Assembly: GCA_017608305.1 (NCBI GenBank)
Contig: JAFCGC010000001.1
Span: 1-38,743 of the forward strand
Direction of reading: 5' to 3'
Length of the DNA stretch: 38,743 nt
DNA from: Candidatus Pacearchaeota archaeon
GTDB lineage: Archaea > Nanobdellota > Nanobdellia > Pacearchaeales > GW2011-AR1
Below the pieces are notes generated by a model. The model did not search any database and was not told the DNA's origin. It worked only from the letters and a program-made list of their open reading frames with translations. Every line of letters starts with the position of its first letter. The first letter of the stretch is position 1. The translations under genes and the position numbers were made by a program. Below, piece by piece: positions 17,519 through 25,580 of this stretch.

Positions 17519-17971
17519 ATGAAAAAGAAATTCAGTACTAAGTGGAAAGCAAGCAAACAACCTAGAAAACAAAGAAAATATCTAGCAAATGCTCCATTGC
17601 ATCTAAAAAGAAAACTTTTGGCAGTCAATCTTTCAAAAGAATTAAGAAAAAAATATGAAAAAAGAAACATTGTTTTAAGAAAGGGAGATATTGCCAAAGT
17701 CATGAGAGGAAAATTCAAAAAGAAACAAGGAAAAGTTAGTGAAATAAAAACCAAACTATTGAAAGTTTTTGTGGAAGGAATTCAAGTTAAAAAACTAGAT
17801 GGGTCAAAAGTTAATGTTAGCCTTAAACCCTCAAATCTACAAATAGTTGAATTAAATTTAGAGGATAATAAAAGAAGAAAATCCTTGGGAATTAAAACTA
17901 AAAAAGAAGAAGTAAAAAAAGAGACAAAAAAATCAGATACTCAAAAAAAATCACCTGAGGTGAAAAAATAA
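17519..17971 (+). CDS. rpl24: Ribosomal protein uL24 with a charged C-terminal extension
   Basis: APLHLKRKLLAVNLSKELRKKYEKRNIVLRKGDIAKVMRGKFKKKQGKV. Confidence 0.94.
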   Translation: MKKKFSTKWKASKQPRKQRKYLANAPLHLKRKLLAVNLSKELRKKYEKRNIVLRKGDIAKVMRGKFKKKQGKVSEIKTKLLKVFVEGIQVKKLDGSKVNVSLKPSNLQIVELNLEDNKRRKSLGIKTKKEEVKKETKKSDTQKKSPEVKK

Positions 17972-17972
17972 A

Positions 17973-18620
17973 ATGCACCTAAAAAGACAAAAAATACCAA
18001 AAATCTGGCCTCTTGCTAGGAAAGGAACAAAATATGTAGTAAGAGCTAATTTTAATTTAAAAGAAGGAATTCCCATATTAGTCGCTTTAAGAGATATGAT
18101 AAAGATAGCCCAAAATAGAAAAGAAGTAAAAAGGGCCCTACACAACAAACACATCCTACTTAATAATAAAGTTGTGAGAAATGAGAAAAATAGTTTGACT
18201 CTATTTGACAAATTGACAATTTCTCCTCTCAAAAAACACTATAAATTAAATTTATCTAAATTTGGTAAGTTTGAATTTGAAGAAATAAAAGAAAGTGAGG
18301 TTTATCACAAAATATCAAAAATAGTTGATAAAAAAATTTTGAAAGGGAAAAAGATTCAATTAAACCTAAGCGGGGGGAGAAATTTTCTTTCAGATATTAA
18401 ATGTAATGTTAATGATTCTGTAACAGTTGATTTTAAACAAGGAAAAATAATTAAATGTTTGCCTTTAGCTCAAAAAGCAAAAGTCATTGTTTTTGCAGGT
18501 AAACACACTGGAGTAAGAGGAATTATTAACAAAATAAAAACAGAAAGGAAAATGGCAGAATTAGAAGCAAATAAGAAAAAAATCAATGTTTTAATTAAAC
18601 AAATAATTGTAATAGAATGA
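17973..18620 (+). CDS. rps4e: Ribosomal protein eS4
   Basis: MHLKRQKIPKIWPLARKGTKYVVRAN...VFAGKHTGVRGIINKI. Confidence 0.93.
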   Translation: MHLKRQKIPKIWPLARKGTKYVVRANFNLKEGIPILVALRDMIKIAQNRKEVKRALHNKHILLNNKVVRNEKNSLTLFDKLTISPLKKHYKLNLSKFGKFEFEEIKESEVYHKISKIVDKKILKGKKIQLNLSGGRNFLSDIKCNVNDSVTVDFKQGKIIKCLPLAQKAKVIVFAGKHTGVRGIINKIKTERKMAELEANKKKINVLIKQIIVIE

Positions 18621-19120
18621 AAGAAAAGAATATTATGAGAAATATAAAAATAGAAAAAGTAGTATTAAGTGTAGGTGGAATTGGAGATTCTCTGGAAAAA
18701 GGAGTTAAACTTCTTGGAATTTTAACTGGAAGAAAAGCAGCAAAAATGAAATCTAAAAAAAGAATTCCTTCTTTAGGGATTAGACCTAATTTAGAAGTTG
18801 GTGCAGTTGTTACCCTAAGAAAAAATAAAAAAGAAATTCTAAAAAAAATGTTGGTCACAATAGATAACACTTTAAAGAAAAAACAAATAAGTGAAAATAA
18901 TTTTTCATTTGGGATAAAAGAATATATTGAAATTCCTGGAATAGAATATCAAAGAGACATAGGAATTATGGGCTTTGACATTACAGTTGTTTTCAAAAGA
19001 AGTGGAAGAAGAGTTAAACTAAAAAAAATAAAAAGAGGAAAAATACCCAAAAGACAAAGAATTAGTAAAGAAGAAATAATTAAATTTATGGAAGATAACT
19101 TCCAAGTAGAGTTTATTTAA
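18617..19120 (+). CDS. rpl5: Ribosomal protein uL5
   Basis: MRNIKIEKVVLSVGGIGD...SFGIKEYIEIPGIEYQRDIGIMGFDITVVFKR. Confidence 0.95.
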   Translation: MKEKNIMRNIKIEKVVLSVGGIGDSLEKGVKLLGILTGRKAAKMKSKKRIPSLGIRPNLEVGAVVTLRKNKKEILKKMLVTIDNTLKKKQISENNFSFGIKEYIEIPGIEYQRDIGIMGFDITVVFKRSGRRVKLKKIKRGKIPKRQRISKEEIIKFMEDNFQVEFI

Positions 19121-19121
19121 A

Positions 19122-19226
19122 ATGAAAGCAAGACAAAAATCAAAGATTTTAGCTCATTCGTCTAAAACCCAAATGAATCAAAGATTTTCATTCATTCGAA
19201 TTAAATATGGAGTAAAATTCAAATGA
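19122..19226 (+). CDS. Mini-ORF copies C+D fused in frame: [34 protein letters not shown]
   Basis: 34 codons; internal ATG at 19173 begins copy D ([17 protein letters not shown]). Stop overlaps the uS14 ATG as ATGA. Confidence 0.45.
   Translation: MKARQKSKILAHSSKTQMNQRFSFIRIKYGVKFK
19198..19220 (+). promoter_or_regulatory. SD-in-loop hairpin, copy D
   Basis: GAATT-AAATATGGAGTAA-AATTC: 5-bp stem, 13-nt loop containing GGAG, 2 nt before the uS14 ATG. Confidence 0.45.
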
Positions 19227-19453
19227 CCGCATCAGATTGGAAAAAAATATTAAAACAATTGAAAAATAAACCAGAAAAGGTTGCAAAATTTTTAAAACAC
19301 AATAAACCCAAGGATAGAAAAATTGGAATAGCCGTGAAGAAGTGTGAAAGGTGTGGAAGGTTTGGAGCTCATATCAAATCATATGGATTAAATTTATGTC
19401 GACATTGCTTCAGAGAAATTGCTGAAGAAATCGGCTTTAAAAAATACAGTTAA
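19223..19453 (+). CDS. rps14: Ribosomal protein uS14 (zinc type) with an N-terminal extension
   Basis: [37 protein letters not shown]. Confidence 0.94.
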   Translation: MTASDWKKILKQLKNKPEKVAKFLKHNKPKDRKIGIAVKKCERCGRFGAHIKSYGLNLCRHCFREIAEEIGFKKYS

Positions 19454-19454
19454 A

Positions 19455-19835
19455 ATGTCACAAGATATTGTTAGTGATGGATTAAATATGATAAAAAATG
19501 CCAAAAAGGCAAGAAAAGAATTTATCACAATTAAGAGAATTTCTAATTTACTAGTGGAAATCTTAAAAATAATGAAGCAAAAAGGAGCTATAAAGAAGTA
19601 TAAAATTGATGGAAAATCTAAATCATTAATAATAACAATAGGAGAATTGCATGAATGTAAGGCAGTTAAACCAAGATTCACAGTAAAAAAAGATCAAATT
19701 GAAAAATATAAAAGAAGGTATCTTCCTGCACGAAACATTGGGAATCTGATAGTTTCTACAAATAAAGGATTAATGACTCATGAAGAAGCTCAAGAAGAAG
19801 AAATAGGGGGATGCTTAGTAGCATATTTTTATTAA
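19455..19835 (+). CDS. rps8: Ribosomal protein uS8
   Basis: DGLNMIKNAKKARKEFITIKRISNLLVEILKIMKQKG...LPARNIGNLIVSTNKGLMTHEEA. ATG 19455 preferred. Confidence 0.94.
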   Translation: MSQDIVSDGLNMIKNAKKARKEFITIKRISNLLVEILKIMKQKGAIKKYKIDGKSKSLIITIGELHECKAVKPRFTVKKDQIEKYKRRYLPARNIGNLIVSTNKGLMTHEEAQEEEIGGCLVAYFY

Positions 19836-19838
19836 AAA

Positions 19839-20381
19839 ATGAAAAAAGAATTATTTGAAAAAATTGAGATTCCTGAAGGAATTGAAGCAAACATAGAAGA
19901 TTCTACAATAATTATAAAAGGTCCTGGAGGGGAAAATAAAAGAAAATTTGAATTTCAAAATCTAGAATTTGAAAAAGAAGGTAAATATATTAAAATTGGA
20001 CATAAAAAAGCCACAAAAAGAGAGAAAAAGATGATAAATACAATTGCCTCACATATTAGAAATATGATAAAAGGAATTCAAGAAAAATTTGAATATAAAT
20101 TAAAAGCTTGTTTTAGTCATTTTCCTATGAGCATAAATATTGAAAAAAATGAAGCTACTATAAAGAATTTTTTAGGTGAAAAAATACCTAGAAAAGTAAA
20201 AATTCTAGAACAAGTAGATGTAGAATTGAATAAAGATATAATTACCATAAAATCAGTAGATCGAGAACTAGCTGGACAAACTGCTGCAAATTTCGAGGCG
20301 GCTACAAGAATAAGGGGAAAAGATAGAAGAGTCTTCCAAGATGGAATTTTCATTACAAGTAAATGTGGTAAAGAAATATGA
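19839..20381 (+). CDS. rpl6: Ribosomal protein uL6
   Basis: IEIPEGIEANIEDSTIIIKGPGGENKRKF...; operon position. Confidence 0.93.
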   Translation: MKKELFEKIEIPEGIEANIEDSTIIIKGPGGENKRKFEFQNLEFEKEGKYIKIGHKKATKREKKMINTIASHIRNMIKGIQEKFEYKLKACFSHFPMSINIEKNEATIKNFLGEKIPRKVKILEQVDVELNKDIITIKSVDRELAGQTAANFEAATRIRGKDRRVFQDGIFITSKCGKEI

Positions 20382-20824
20382 CTAAGAAATTTTTAAGAAG
20401 AATTTGGAACAGATATTCAAAATTAGGAAAAAGAAGAAAGAAAAAACAAGGCTGGAAAAAACCTACTGGAAGAGATAATAAAATGAGGGAGAAAAGAAAA
20501 GGATATCCTGTTGTAGTTAGTGTAGGTTATAAAAAAGGAAAACAAATTAGAGGAATAATTAAAGGAAAAAAGCCAATTCTAGTAAAAAACATCCAAGATT
20601 TAGAAAAAATAGGAAAAACCCAAATAGCTCTTTTAGGAAAAATAGGAAAAAAGAAAAAAATTGAAGTTGTTAAAAAAGCAAAAGAAATGAAAATCAAGTT
20701 CCATAATATTAATATTAAAACATTTTTAGATAAAAATAAAATTAAAAAAAAGGCCGAGGCAGAAGTAAAAAAAACTAAAGATAAAAAAGAAGAACCAAAA
20801 AAATCTGGAGAAAATAAAAAATGA
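20378..20824 (+). CDS. rpl32e: Ribosomal protein eL32
   Basis: FLRRIWNRYSKLGKRRKKKQGWKKPTGRDNKMREKRKGYP. Confidence 0.92.
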   Translation: MTKKFLRRIWNRYSKLGKRRKKKQGWKKPTGRDNKMREKRKGYPVVVSVGYKKGKQIRGIIKGKKPILVKNIQDLEKIGKTQIALLGKIGKKKKIEVVKKAKEMKIKFHNINIKTFLDKNKIKKKAEAEVKKTKDKKEEPKKSGENKK

Positions 20825-21216
20825 ATCTAAGGAAAAAGAAGGCATTAGCTTCAAAAGTTTTGAAAATAGGGAAAAAGAGAGTTTTATTTATGGAGTCAAG
20901 ATTAGGAGATATAAAAGAAGCTATAACAAACCAAGACATAAGGGATTTACAAAAAGATGGAGCCATATCTATTAAAGAAGCTAAAGGTAAAAAAAAGAAA
21001 ATAAAAAAACCCAAAAGAAGAGGGCCAGGTAAAATTAGAAAAAAAATAAATAAAAGAAAAAGAGAATATGTAAATCTCACAAGAAAATTAAGAAAATATG
21101 TTTCTGAACTAAAGAAACAAGGGAAATTATCAAAGGAAGAAGCAGAAAACATAAGGAAAAAAATAAGAAATAAAGAATTTAGAAGTAAAACTCACCTTAG
21201 GGAGAATCTCAAATGA
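20821..21216 (+). CDS. rpl19e: Ribosomal protein eL19
   Basis: MNLRKKKALASKVLKIGKKRV...ITNQDIRDLQKDGAISIK; ATGA overlaps on both sides. Confidence 0.92.
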   Translation: MNLRKKKALASKVLKIGKKRVLFMESRLGDIKEAITNQDIRDLQKDGAISIKEAKGKKKKIKKPKRRGPGKIRKKINKRKREYVNLTRKLRKYVSELKKQGKLSKEEAENIRKKIRNKEFRSKTHLRENLK

Positions 21217-21710
21217 AAACTTTAAAAAAACGAAGAAAACAAGGAAAAACAAATTATCTAAAAAGACTCAAACTTCTCAAAGGTAGATCTCCTAGAATAG
21301 TTTTCAGGAAAACAAATAAATATATTCTAGCACAATATGTTCAAAGTAAAGAAGCACAAGATAAAGTAGAAGAAGGAATAAGTTCAAAAATTCTGTTAAA
21401 ATATGGTTGGCCAAAAGAGAGTAAAGGAAGTTTAAAATCTATTCCTGCAGCATATCTCACAGGATTTTTAGCAGGTAAAAAAATTTTAAAGGGGAAAAAA
21501 GAAACTCCTATTTTGGATCTTGGAATGATTAGAACCCTACATAAATCAAAAGTCTATGGGTTTGCGAAAGGTTTAGTAGATGCTGGAGTTAAATTAAAAA
21601 TTAAAGAAGAAATTTTCCCTGAAGAAAATAGGATAGAAGGAAAACATATGAAAAAAGATTTTTCAGATGCATTCAAGAAAATTAAATCTAGAATTCAAGA
21701 AAATGAGTGA
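21213..21710 (+). CDS. rpl18: Ribosomal protein uL18
   Basis: RRKQGKTNYLKRLKLLKGRSPRIVFRKTNKYILAQ...AAYLTGFLAGKK. Confidence 0.94.
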   Translation: MKTLKKRRKQGKTNYLKRLKLLKGRSPRIVFRKTNKYILAQYVQSKEAQDKVEEGISSKILLKYGWPKESKGSLKSIPAAYLTGFLAGKKILKGKKETPILDLGMIRTLHKSKVYGFAKGLVDAGVKLKIKEEIFPEENRIEGKHMKKDFSDAFKKIKSRIQENE

Positions 21711-22425
21711 AAATAAAGAAAAAGTTTCAAAAGAAACTGTAAAATCTAAAATAGAAACCAAAAGAGAGATAGAAAAAAAGGAAGCACTAGTAAATTGGGA
21801 TCCAAAAACAAAGCTAGGATCTGAAGTTAAGAATGGAAAAATCACAAATATCGACGAGATTTTAGACAATGATAGGAAGATTCTTGAATCAGAAATCGTG
21901 GATTCTTTAATTCAAGTTAAAACAGATTTAATTTCTATTGGACAGTCAAAAGGAAAGTTTGGGGGAGGAAAAAGAAGAGCTTGGCGTCAAACTCAAAGAA
22001 AAAAGAAAGAAGGTAATGTTCCAACATTTTCAACATTAGCAGTAGCAGGGGATGAAAAAGGACATGTTGGCGTTGGACAAGGTAAAGCTAAAGAAACTCT
22101 TCCTGCAAGAGATAAAGCAATAAGGAAATCCAAACTTAATATTATAAAAGTTAATAGGACTTGTGCAGGATTTGATTGTGCATGCAAAGAACCACATTCT
22201 ATTCCGTTTAAAGTTACTGGAAAAGCCGGAAGTGTGAAAGTTACATTAATTCCTGCTCCACAAGGAACAGGATTAGTTGTTGGAAATGAATTAAAAAAAA
22301 TTTTGAAGCTTGCTGGAATTAAAGATGTTTATAGCAGAACCACTGGAAGAAAAAGAACAACATTTAATCTAGTAAAAGCTTGTATGGATGCTTTAAAGAA
22401 AACAACAATGAGGGATAAAAAATGA
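21703..22425 (+). CDS. rps5: Ribosomal protein uS5
   Basis: GGGKRRAWRQTQRKKKEGNVPTFSTLAVAGDEKGHVGVGQGKAKET. ATG 21703 within the uL18 3' end. Confidence 0.94.
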   Translation: MSENKEKVSKETVKSKIETKREIEKKEALVNWDPKTKLGSEVKNGKITNIDEILDNDRKILESEIVDSLIQVKTDLISIGQSKGKFGGGKRRAWRQTQRKKKEGNVPTFSTLAVAGDEKGHVGVGQGKAKETLPARDKAIRKSKLNIIKVNRTCAGFDCACKEPHSIPFKVTGKAGSVKVTLIPAPQGTGLVVGNELKKILKLAGIKDVYSRTTGRKRTTFNLVKACMDALKKTTMRDKK

Positions 22426-22481
22426 AAGCAAATACAAGATTTTCATTCATCCAAAATAAACAAAGGAGAAATTTTGAATGA
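22422..22481 (+). CDS. Mini-ORF copy E: MKANTRFSFIQNKQRRNFE*
   Basis: ATGA overlap with the uS5 stop (22423-22425) and with the uL30 start (22478). Confidence 0.5.
   Translation: MKANTRFSFIQNKQRRNFE
22452..22476 (+). promoter_or_regulatory. SD-in-loop hairpin, copy E
   Basis: CAAAAT-AAACAAAGGAGAA-ATTTTG: 6-bp stem, 13-nt loop containing AGGAG, just upstream of the uL30 ATG. Confidence 0.45.
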
Positions 22482-22825
22482 TCGCAATAATAAGAATTGC
22501 TGGACAAGTAGGATTAAAAAAAGAAATAGTTGAAACTCTAAGTAGACTTAGATTAAGGAAAAAATATGCTTGTATAATTATTGAAAAGCCCTCAAAGGAG
22601 CAATTAGGTATGATAAATAAAATCAGAGATTTTGTTGCATTTGGAAATATCAATGATAAAACTCATAAAAAGTTAATAGAAAAGCGAAAAACAAAAATAA
22701 AAAACTTTTTTCGCCTTCATCCTCCAAGAAAAGGAATTGATGCAAAAAAACATTTTGGTGTGAAAAAAGGAGTTTTAGGAAATAATAAAGAGAAGATTAA
22801 TGAATTAATCGAGAGGATGTTGTAA
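22478..22825 (+). CDS. rpl30: Ribosomal protein uL30
   Basis: IIRIAGQVGLKKEIVETLSRLRLRKKYACIII...FFRLHPPRKGI. Confidence 0.93.
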   Translation: MIAIIRIAGQVGLKKEIVETLSRLRLRKKYACIIIEKPSKEQLGMINKIRDFVAFGNINDKTHKKLIEKRKTKIKNFFRLHPPRKGIDAKKHFGVKKGVLGNNKEKINELIERML

Positions 22826-23283
22826 TGAAACTTAAAAAACGTAGAAAATCATCAAGAATGCACGGACAGAATATGGGAAGCCATGGTAGAGGAGCGAGGA
22901 AAAAAGGAAAAGGGACAGGACATAGAGGGGGAAAAGGGATGTCAGGTTCAGGAAAAAGAGCAGACCATAAAAAAACTCTCATAACAGCAAAGTATGGGCA
23001 TTCATATTTTGGAAAACAAGGAATTACAAGTAGAGGAACAAAAAAAGATAAAAGAAAAAGAATAAATCTCCAGGACATTGAACAAAATTTAGCAAAATAT
23101 GGGAAAAAAACAGGAGAAAAATGGGAAATTGATTTAAAAAACTATAAAATCCTCGGAAAAGGAGAAGTAAAAAATAAACTTATTATCAAAGCTAAAGAAG
23201 CTTCAAAATCAGCAATTGATAAAATAAAAAAAGGCGGTGGAGAGATCATACTTAAAAACAATGGAACTAAAAAAGATATTTAA
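22825..23283 (+). CDS. rpl15: Ribosomal protein uL15
   Basis: KLKKRRKSSRMHGQNMGSHGRGARKKGKGTGHRGGKGMSGSGKRADHKK. Confidence 0.94.
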   Translation: MKLKKRRKSSRMHGQNMGSHGRGARKKGKGTGHRGGKGMSGSGKRADHKKTLITAKYGHSYFGKQGITSRGTKKDKRKRINLQDIEQNLAKYGKKTGEKWEIDLKNYKILGKGEVKNKLIIKAKEASKSAIDKIKKGGGEIILKNNGTKKDI

Positions 23284-24700
23284 TTTTATTCCAGAGGTTA
23301 CAAAACCTCCTGAAAAAAAAGTTGATTTTAAGGTTAAATTAAAATGGACTTTAATAGTTCTTGTAGGTTTTTTTGTCCTTGCTAATATCTCTCTTTTTGG
23401 GCTTTCTGAAAACGCATTGTCGAGATTTGAATACTTAGCTATCATACTTGGAACAGATTTTGGGAGCATTATTTCTTTAGGTATAGGTCCAATTGTAATG
23501 GCTTCTATTATTCTACAACTTTTAACAGGTTCTGGTATTTTAAATATAGACACAACAACAGATGAAGGTAAAAAATTCTTCCAAGGAATTCAAAAACTAT
23601 TGGTTTTCTTTTTCATAGTCTTTGAAGCATTTATTTATGTTATGATGCAAGGACTTCAAGCAGTTCCAGGCTTTACAGGAATAGTTATTTTTCAACTTAT
23701 TTTGGGGGGTTTAGCTATTTTTTATATGGATGATCTAACTCAAAAATGGGGATTTGGATCTGGAGTTAGTCTATTTATTGGAGCAGGAGTGTCATGGAGA
23801 TTAATCACATCTGCTTTTCAATTCATTAACACCCAAGGAAGAAACTGTCTGTTAGATTTTAAAACCGTGCCTTGTTCTGGAAAAGTTCTTGTACTTATAC
23901 AATCAATCCTAAATAAATACCCTGTAGAATTTTTATCGGCTTTAGCTGCAATAATTGCAACAATTGTAATATTTTTAGGGGTAGTGTGGGCACAATCTCT
24001 AAAGGTTGAGATTCCTCTATCTTTTGGAAGAATAAGAGGTTATGGAGTTAAATGGCCTTTATCTTTTTTCTATGCATCTGTTATTCCTGTTATTTTAACA
24101 GCAGCCCTGATGGCCAACATTCAATTATTCGGAGGCATGATTGAGAATGCTGCAACTCCTTGTATAACAGGAGAAGGGGTTTGTTCTGGAATGGCCAAAT
24201 TTGCTTCTTATTTTGGTTTTTTAGGACATTTTATAGATGGTCAAGCTGTTTCGGGATTATCATTTTGGATGGGGTCTACGAATGTTTTGGATTTATTTAT
24301 CAAGGGGGGATTTTTACCAAAATATTTATTACAAGGATTTACCCACATGTTATTCTTTATGTTTTTTTCAACAGTCTTCGCTATATTTTGGGTTAAAACC
24401 TCTGGAATGGATGCAAAAGCACAAGCCCATAAAATAGCTTCGTCTGGATTACAAGTAGCTGGTTTTAGACAAGACGAGAGAATCTTAGAAAGTATTTTAC
24501 AGAGATATGTGATGCCTTTAACAGTAATGGGGGGTCTCGCTATTGGTTTGTTGGCTTCTGTCACAAATCTTTTAGGAGCTCTTGTTTCAGGAACAGCCAT
24601 GTTATTAGTAATCATGATTATGTATCAATTCTATCAGAATATTGCACAGCAACATCAGATGGATATGGCTCCTGCAATGAGGAAATTTATGGGGGGTTAA
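23261..24700 (+). CDS. secY: Preprotein translocase subunit SecY
   Basis: GPIVMASIILQLLTGSGIL, WAQSLKVEIPLSFGRIRGYG, multi-TM, operon position. ATG 23261 preferred. Confidence 0.95.
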   Translation: MELKKIFNFIPEVTKPPEKKVDFKVKLKWTLIVLVGFFVLANISLFGLSENALSRFEYLAIILGTDFGSIISLGIGPIVMASIILQLLTGSGILNIDTTTDEGKKFFQGIQKLLVFFFIVFEAFIYVMMQGLQAVPGFTGIVIFQLILGGLAIFYMDDLTQKWGFGSGVSLFIGAGVSWRLITSAFQFINTQGRNCLLDFKTVPCSGKVLVLIQSILNKYPVEFLSALAAIIATIVIFLGVVWAQSLKVEIPLSFGRIRGYGVKWPLSFFYASVIPVILTAALMANIQLFGGMIENAATPCITGEGVCSGMAKFASYFGFLGHFIDGQAVSGLSFWMGSTNVLDLFIKGGFLPKYLLQGFTHMLFFMFFSTVFAIFWVKTSGMDAKAQAHKIASSGLQVAGFRQDERILESILQRYVMPLTVMGGLAIGLLASVTNLLGALVSGTAMLLVIMIMYQFYQNIAQQHQMDMAPAMRKFMGG

Positions 24701-24760
24701 TTAGTTTTTTGAATTTTTCTTAATCACAACCCTTAAAAACAAACTTTCATAATATTTATC

Positions 24761-25159
24761 ATGGTGTTAAAAGAGTGGATGATTATAAATCCTAAATTAA
24801 GTGTTGTTGTTATTTCTTTTACAGTAACCCTTGTAATGACTCTTGTTACTAAAAAGTTTACTAATCAAGGTCGTATGAAGGAACTCAAAGAAATACAAAA
24901 AGCCTGTCAGATTAAACTCAAAGATACCAAAGGAAATCCTGAAGAAATGTCCAAAATTCAAAAACAAATGATGGAATGTTCTCTGGAATTAATGAAACAT
25001 TCTTTTAAACCAATGTTATATACTTTTTTACCACTTATTCTTTTATTCTGGTGGATCAGAGGAATTTATTCAGAGATTTTCTCAAGTTGGATTTGGTGGT
25101 ATATTATAGCAGGTATTGCTTCTAGCCTAATCTTAAGGAAAGTTTTAAAAGTAGTTTAA
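24761..25159 (+). CDS. EMC3/TMCO1 (DUF106) family membrane insertase-like protein
   Basis: Three hydrophobic segments around a charged coiled region with TNQGRMKELKEIQK...MMECSLELMKHSFKPMLYTFLPLILLFWW. Confidence 0.8.
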   Translation: MVLKEWMIINPKLSVVVISFTVTLVMTLVTKKFTNQGRMKELKEIQKACQIKLKDTKGNPEEMSKIQKQMMECSLELMKHSFKPMLYTFLPLILLFWWIRGIYSEIFSSWIWWYIIAGIASSLILRKVLKVV

Positions 25160-25172
25160 TTCTTGATTTCTC

Positions 25173-25580
25173 ATGACACAAGATAATAATCAACAAGAGT
25201 TAATGCTCAAGTTAAGCTTGTTTGAACAACAAATAAGACAATTACACGAACAGCTTCAAGCAGTTGAGCAAGGGATAATAGAAATGAGTTCTTTAAATTT
25301 AGGGCTTGATGAGCTAAAAGGTGCAAAAGATAAAGAGATTCTTGCTCCCATTGGAAGAGGGATTTTTGCCAAGGCAAAACTTCTTTCAGAAGAATTAACT
25401 GTGGATGTGGGAAACAAAAATCTGGTGAAAAAGAGCATCTCAGCTACTCAAGAAACAATTCAAGAACAAATTATAAAATTGAAAAATGTTAAAAAAGAAT
25501 TAAAAGAAAACTTGGAAAGATTAAATCAAGAAGTCACTAAAGTTTTCATGTATGCTCAGAAAAAAAGTGAGAAGAAATGA
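25173..25580 (+). CDS. pfdA: Prefoldin subunit alpha
   Basis: LSLFEQQIRQLHEQLQAVEQGI...EILAPIGRGIFAKAKL...DVGNKNLVKKSI... Confidence 0.88.
   Translation: MTQDNNQQELMLKLSLFEQQIRQLHEQLQAVEQGIIEMSSLNLGLDELKGAKDKEILAPIGRGIFAKAKLLSEELTVDVGNKNLVKKSISATQETIQEQIIKLKNVKKELKENLERLNQEVTKVFMYAQKKSEKK

Noticed and set aside
24160-24437. Plus-strand ORFs inside secY (24160..24396, 24237..24437)
   Set aside because: Alternative frames of a clear SecY coding sequence with no independent signals.
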